A stretch of 64,000 nt of DNA from positions 5,401,501-5,465,500 of the forward strand of contig NZ_JAQGPL010000001.1 in the NCBI RefSeq assembly GCF_028826105.1, read 5' to 3'. Below the pieces are notes generated by a model. The model did not search any database and was not told where the DNA came from. It saw only the letters and a list, made by a program, of their open reading frames with translations. The translations under genes and the position numbers were made by a program. Of this stretch, positions 59,828 through 64,000 are shown piece by piece (positions within the stretch are counted from its first letter, which is position 1; every line of letters begins with the position of its first letter). This DNA comes from Paenibacillus humicola (lineage in GTDB: Bacteria; Bacillota; Bacilli; Paenibacillales; Paenibacillaceae).

Positions 59828-61039
59828 TCATATTTGACGCAAAAGCGAACAGATTTGTTTCGCCGGCTTCAGCGCTTCTTGCTTCAGCCGGTCGATCGCG
59901 GCTTCATGCCGGGACCGCCAGCCGTCCGGATCGTCAAGCAGGCGGTTCATGGCCGCCGTGAACGCATCGGGATCGAGCGTTTCGGTTGTCCCGATCGGGG
60001 TTAGACCGAGACGGGCGAGAAACTGATCGATCTTCGGGTCGTACGACAGCCCGAGCATCGGCACGGCTCGGTTGGCCGCGTAGATAAGCGCATGCAAGCG
60101 CATGCCGAGCAGCGCATCGCACCGGCTGACCTCCAGCAGCATGCGCTGGGGGTCGTCGCCGGGCTCGGCGAGCTCGGCCGCGCTGCCGCAGGCGGCGAGG
60201 TCGCCGAGAAGCTCGATCACCCGGCGGGACGCATCCGCGTCCGCGGGGGTGTGAAACGGCAGCAGCCGAAGCCGCACGGCCCGGCTGCGCGCAAGCGCGC
60301 CCAGCGCGGCGGCGGCGCGCGCCAGGTCGGCGCCGTCCTTGCGCCAGTGGCGCAAGGACACGCCGACCACCGGCAGGCGCTCCGCCGCCGGGGGCGCGCC
60401 CGGGCCCGGCGCCGCCGCGGATGCCGCGGCGCCTGGGCCCCCGCCGGCTGCGCCGGCTGCCGCTGCCGCATCCGCGGGCAGCGGCAGCCCCATCACCGGA
60501 TCGGGTACGACCTCGATCCGGTCCCGGCTTACGCCGAGCCGCCCGAGCAGCGCGGCGGACTCGGCGTCCCGCACCGACACATACGCGCTGCCCCGCATCG
60601 CGCCGCGGATGAGCGGAGCCATCCAGCCCCGGTTCACCGGCCCGATGCCCTGCGCGTAGACGAACACCGGCTTGCGCAGCAGCCGGGCCAGCCGCATGAT
60701 CCCCGTATAATAGGGAATCGAGCCGGCTCCGGTCGCATCCTGCAGCAGGCTGCCGCCGCCGCTGATGAGCGCATCGCAGCTGCGGATCGCGCGCAGCAGC
60801 TCGGCCGGACGCATCCGGTGCGCCGACTCGACGTCGTACATCGCCGTCGTCCACGCCGGATCCGCCGACAGCACGAGCGGCTCGATCACGAGCCCCTGGC
60901 GGTCTCCCTCTTCTTTAAGAGCGAACAGAATCGATTTCAGCACCGCTTCGTCGCCGCTATTGCGAAAGCCGTAATAGCCGGATATCGCTACGCGCCGGAC
61001 TTGACGTCCGGATGTTTTTCCGCCGAACGAGGCGTCCAT
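59828..61039 (-). CDS. csaB: Polysaccharide pyruvyl transferase CsaB
   Basis: Adds pyruvate ketals to the secondary cell wall polymer, which makes the ligand for SLH domains. The 403 residues include VAISGYYGFRNSGDEAVLKS at the N-terminus, DALISGGGSLLQDATGAGSI near 90, VFVYAQGIGPVNRGWM, and RCDALLGMRLHALIYAANRA near 330, characteristic of CsaB. A low-complexity Ala/Gly/Pro insert (about 200-240) of very high GC lies between the two fold halves. The ATG at 61039 overlaps the end of the upstream gene by 52 bases; it follows GGAG by ten bases. Context with three SLH proteins fits well. Confidence 0.92.
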   Translation of the reverse strand: MDASFGGKTSGRQVRRVAISGYYGFRNSGDEAVLKSILFALKEEGDRQGLVIEPLVLSADPAWTTAMYDVESAHRMRPAELLRAIRSCDALISGGGSLLQDATGAGSIPYYTGIMRLARLLRKPVFVYAQGIGPVNRGWMAPLIRGAMRGSAYVSVRDAESAALLGRLGVSRDRIEVVPDPVMGLPLPADAAAAAGAAGGGPGAAASAAAPGPGAPPAAERLPVVGVSLRHWRKDGADLARAAAALGALARSRAVRLRLLPFHTPADADASRRVIELLGDLAACGSAAELAEPGDDPQRMLLEVSRCDALLGMRLHALIYAANRAVPMLGLSYDPKIDQFLARLGLTPIGTTETLDPDAFTAAMNRLLDDPDGWRSRHEAAIDRLKQEALKPAKQICSLLRQI

Positions 61040-63105
61040 CGTTTCCAAACTCCTTCCCCGATCTGCCATACCGCGATCAGCACAAGACCGATCAGGAGGC
61101 CGAGGCCCAGGCCAAGCAGAATGCGGATCAACGAAATATGAAGCGCCGTATGAATGTGGGCGAACGTATCCACCATCGACAGCTGTCCGATGGAGGCTAC
61201 GATAAACAATACCCATGCCGCGCGATAACGAAGCGCAAGGAACAAGCCAAATATAAACAGCGGATGCGCCAGCAAAAATTCTTTCGTTCTCGGACGCACG
61301 CCGAACGTCGTCTCCAGCGCATTGCGGAACACGAGCTCGATCGAAGAGGCTTGTCCGGAGTTGCCCGTGCGCGACAAGTAATACAGGCCGGCGGCGCCGA
61401 TGACGGCGGCTGCAACGACCCACAGCACCGTTATTTTCATATTAAGCAGCCTGCGCAGGCTTTCGATCACCGAATAACGGTTCGTATACAGGAAGACGTA
61501 AACGGCCGTCAGCGCAATCGGCGCCAGGTGCAGCAGGCTGACCCCGCGGAACTGCTCCAGTACGAGCTTATACGTAATGTTGTTGAGCAGTCCCACGACA
61601 AACGGAATGCCGGAGCACGAAATGACAGCCGTGGCGATAAAAATCGCGAGCGCCATGCCGAGTCTGCGGCCCGCGCCGATACCGCGGAACACCCATGCCT
61701 CGCCGGAAGCTCCGGACGGCGGACCGTCCGGGCCTCCGATCGGACGAAGCGGCCCGACCGTATGGGCTCGCACTCTTCCGAGCGCCCATATAATCGCCAG
61801 CGTCGGCGCGCTGATCGCGGCGCCCAGCGCCAGCCCCTGCTCTAGCACCGATGTCGACAGCACGTACAGGCCGGCACTGCCGACGAGGCCGAGCAGGAAG
61901 ACCGGAATGAGCACGCCCGGCAGGAACGTGGCGATCAGCAGCGCGATATAAGCGACGGCGCCGGCCGAAACGACGGCCTTAAGCGGTTTGTTCCAGGAAG
62001 CCGTCTCGTATTGGAACGGTGTTGCCGTACCGGCCGGGAAGCCGAAATCCGTCAGCTTCTGCACGGCGCCTTCCTGTCCGTCCGCGCCTTGGAGCGCGTC
62101 GTAAATATTTTGCAGCGGCGTTGTAATTTGCGCTTTGTCCGGGTTGCTCGACGGCGCGCCGTTGATGTAGAAAAGCCGGATGCTGCGGTCCTTCGCCGCA
62201 AGCAGGAAGCGGTCGGTAATATCCACCGGCTTCAGCGAGGCGGCGTCGTTCTCCGGAAGGGAATACAGCCGGGCGACATTGTAATGAATCAAGTAGCTGA
62301 GCGTATTCAGCCCCTGCTGCGGCTTGGAATTTTCGATCACGGCGATGCCGATGCCGTATTTATTCAACAGCTCCGCGAAAGCGTTCAGCGTCTTCTTGTC
62401 CGCCTGATCGGCAAAGCCTTTCACCGCATTGCCCTCGAACAGGATCCGGGTTACGCCAAGCTCCTTAAAGGACGCCAGCTGAGCGTCGACATCCTGCTGG
62501 TTGTACGGGGCGCGGTCGGAGAGACGCGGCAAAATCTGGAACCCGGCCTCATGCAGCGTTTGCATCGCGATCGGGTCCGGCGGCAAAGCCTTCAGCGTTG
62601 CATTTTGAACCGGCGTTTCGATAATGAGACCCGGCCGCCCGTCCAGGCTCCAGGGATCGACGCCGATATCCCATTGCCGGAATACCGACTCGATTACCGG
62701 GCGAAGAGCGGTCTCTTCCGCGCTGCCGGCAAAAAGCACGTACGTATAGTTCTCATCGGCCGGTACCGGCTTGTGCCGAAGCTCGCCCGCCTGGGCCGAA
62801 TCGTAAATGGTCAGTCTGCCCGCCCAGCTCAGCTCCTGCAGCGTGCTTTCATATACGGCCATCGTATTGATGCCCGCTTGCTTCATCGGGCCGAGCTGGT
62901 CCGCGATGAACTGCTGCGGGTGCGCCTGATAGGCGGCGATTTGAACCAGATCGCGATAATCGAATATATACTCGATTTGATTCGAGGTTTTCTCCATCTG
63001 CCAGCGGGCCGCGGCAAGCGGCAGCGATGCGGCGATTCCCAAGATGACAAGCGCCCACAACACTTTCCGCGCTCTGCGTTCCCATTGATGCCAATGTCGA
63101 AGCAC
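60988..63105 (-). CDS. DUF5693 family membrane protein
   Basis: 705 residues. One N-terminal membrane helix (VLWALVILGIAASLPLAAAR, about 15-34), a long outer domain (35-375) with a TIM-barrel-like look (QAGINTMAVYESTLQELSWA, LGVTRILFEGNAVKGFADQA), and about eight to nine C-terminal helices (380-690). Found next to csaB in Paenibacillaceae and related Firmicutes, so a role in wall polymer assembly or export is likely, but there is no biochemical information. It starts at GTG 63105 with GGAG upstream and overlaps csaB by 52 bases, which implies coupled translation. Confidence 0.85.
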   Translation of the reverse strand: MLRHWHQWERRARKVLWALVILGIAASLPLAAARWQMEKTSNQIEYIFDYRDLVQIAAYQAHPQQFIADQLGPMKQAGINTMAVYESTLQELSWAGRLTIYDSAQAGELRHKPVPADENYTYVLFAGSAEETALRPVIESVFRQWDIGVDPWSLDGRPGLIIETPVQNATLKALPPDPIAMQTLHEAGFQILPRLSDRAPYNQQDVDAQLASFKELGVTRILFEGNAVKGFADQADKKTLNAFAELLNKYGIGIAVIENSKPQQGLNTLSYLIHYNVARLYSLPENDAASLKPVDITDRFLLAAKDRSIRLFYINGAPSSNPDKAQITTPLQNIYDALQGADGQEGAVQKLTDFGFPAGTATPFQYETASWNKPLKAVVSAGAVAYIALLIATFLPGVLIPVFLLGLVGSAGLYVLSTSVLEQGLALGAAISAPTLAIIWALGRVRAHTVGPLRPIGGPDGPPSGASGEAWVFRGIGAGRRLGMALAIFIATAVISCSGIPFVVGLLNNITYKLVLEQFRGVSLLHLAPIALTAVYVFLYTNRYSVIESLRRLLNMKITVLWVVAAAVIGAAGLYYLSRTGNSGQASSIELVFRNALETTFGVRPRTKEFLLAHPLFIFGLFLALRYRAAWVLFIVASIGQLSMVDTFAHIHTALHISLIRILLGLGLGLLIGLVLIAVWQIGEGVWKRWTPRSAEKHPDVKSGA

Positions 63106-63190
63106 ATTCCCACTCCCTCAACGTTTTCTGCATTCTTCCCTTAAGTGATTCTTCTTCGACTGCAGAAAACTCACTTCGGAAGCCTGCGCC

Positions 63191-64000
63191 TTATGATTTG
63201 CCGTCCACCCGCTCCATGACCTGCTTCGTCAGCTTGCCGAGCGCTGCGGACGCCTCGCTTTGCGAGCCGCCGCGTACGGCAAAATACACCTTGATTTTCG
63301 GCTCCGTTCCCGAAGGGCGGAGGCAGAACCAGGATCCGTCCGCCAGCTTGTATTTCAACACATTCTCGGACGGCAGACCGTCCAGGCCCGGCAAATAATC
63401 GAGCACCTGCTCGACCTTCACGCCGGCTACCTCCTCCGGCGGATTGCTGCGCCAGTCGTCCATAATGGCGCCGATTTTGTGCACGCCGTCCACCCCTTTC
63501 AGCGTGCGCGATTCCAACTGCTCCAGATAGGTGCCGTATTTGGCGTACAGCTCGAGCAGCACGTCGTAGAGCGTCTTGCCCTGCGATTTGTAATAAGCCG
63601 CCGCTTCGCAAATGAGCAGCGAAGCGACGACGGCGTCCTTGTCGCGGGCGTATGTCCCGGTCAAATAGCCGTAGCTTTCCTCATAACCGAACAGGAAAGT
63701 ATGGTCTCCCGTCCGTTCGAACTGCGTAATTTTCTCGCCGATATATTTGAAGCCGGTCAGCGTGTTGATAACGGCCGCTCCGTAGGATCGGGCGATGTCG
63801 GCGCCCATTTCGCTCGTTACGATCGTCTTGATGACGGCGCCGTTCGCCGGAAGCTCCCCGCGGCGCTTCAGCGTGCCCAGGACGTAATCGACCATAATGG
63901 CGCCGGATTGATTGCCGGTCAGGACGACATACTCGCCGTTATGGTTGCGAACGACCGCTCCCATCCGGTCGCAGTCCGGATCGGTCCCGACGATGATGTC
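63191..64000 (-). CDS. Phospho-sugar mutase (phosphoglucomutase/phosphomannomutase), C-terminal part
   Basis: Interconverts hexose 1- and 6-phosphates, supplying nucleotide-sugar synthesis. The start is beyond the right edge. The 269 visible residues begin DIIVGTDPDCDRMGA, the metal-binding loop, followed by VLTGNQSGAIMVDYVLG, VTSEMGADIA, the substrate loop FGYEESYGYLTGTYARDKDA, and the C-terminal phosphate-binding RPSGTEPKIKVYFAV. It is similar to PgcA of Bacilli. It lies 85 bases upstream of the DUF5693 gene and may belong to the same wall-polymer operon. Confidence 0.9.
   Translation of the reverse strand, partial: DIIVGTDPDCDRMGAVVRNHNGEYVVLTGNQSGAIMVDYVLGTLKRRGELPANGAVIKTIVTSEMGADIARSYGAAVINTLTGFKYIGEKITQFERTGDHTFLFGYEESYGYLTGTYARDKDAVVASLLICEAAAYYKSQGKTLYDVLLELYAKYGTYLEQLESRTLKGVDGVHKIGAIMDDWRSNPPEEVAGVKVEQVLDYLPGLDGLPSENVLKYKLADGSWFCLRPSGTEPKIKVYFAVRGGSQSEASAALGKLTKQVMERVDGKS

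Overview
The window reads as chromosomal DNA of a spore-forming, motile, S-layer-bearing Gram-positive bacterium of the Paenibacillaceae (Paenibacillus or a near relative). Supporting this are an alpha/beta-type small acid-soluble spore protein, a DegS/DegU pair, the Bacillus-type order comFA-comFC-yvyF-flgM-flgN ... flgK-flgL-fliW-csrA-hag, three S-layer-homology (SLH) proteins next to csaB, moderately high GC, and GGAGG-type ribosome binding sites. Essentially every gene lies on the minus strand, so transcription runs from high to low coordinates.

Layout from the left edge. 1-4013: arginine biosynthesis operon argC-argJ-argB-argD (argD cut by the edge), with a sigma-A promoter overlapped by an ARG box. 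4047-9036: a YitT-family membrane protein, prfB with the classical programmed +1 frameshift, and secA with its own promoter. 9056-22650: a flagellin-glycosylation block carrying all six pseudaminic acid functions (pseB, C, H, G, I, F), an extra NAD-dependent epimerase and two Maf-type motility glycosyltransferases, each preceded by a small helical protein. The flagellar genes fliD-fliS-fliT-flaG sit inside this block. 22760-30241: flagellin with a CsrA-controlled leader, csrA, fliW, a DUF6470 gene, flgL, flgK, then hpf and cspA inserted with their own promoters, then flgN, flgM and yvyF. 30431-33697: comFC and an enlarged comFA behind a leader terminator. 34111-40166: an unrecognised secreted protein preceded by a 3 x 68 bp tandem repeat, degU-degS, and a secreted phosphodiester-glycosidase-like protein.

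40324-57636 is a cell-surface region: an SLH protein split by an apparent one-base frameshift, metK, a spore protein gene, an anchored small protein, a large secreted protein with repeated domains, a probable main S-layer protein (N-terminal SLH) and a 1385-residue SLH protein (C-terminal SLH). 57794-64000: tagO-like, tagA-like, csaB (wall polymer pyruvylation, the ligand of SLH domains), a DUF5693 membrane protein and a truncated phosphoglucomutase.

The parts fit together functionally. A FlgM/sigma-D circuit is suggested by sigma-D-like sites before flgM, flgK, hag and fliD, and unexpectedly also before the 1385-residue SLH gene. FliW-CsrA probably controls hag translation. Pse and Maf genes make and attach the flagellin glycan. 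The csaB/tagO/tagA locus builds the polymer that holds the SLH proteins. The least explained items are the tandem-repeat leader, the comFA attenuator-like leader, the helical-protein/Maf doublets, the five-repeat secreted protein and the split SLH gene. No tRNA, rRNA, CRISPR array or insertion sequence was seen.
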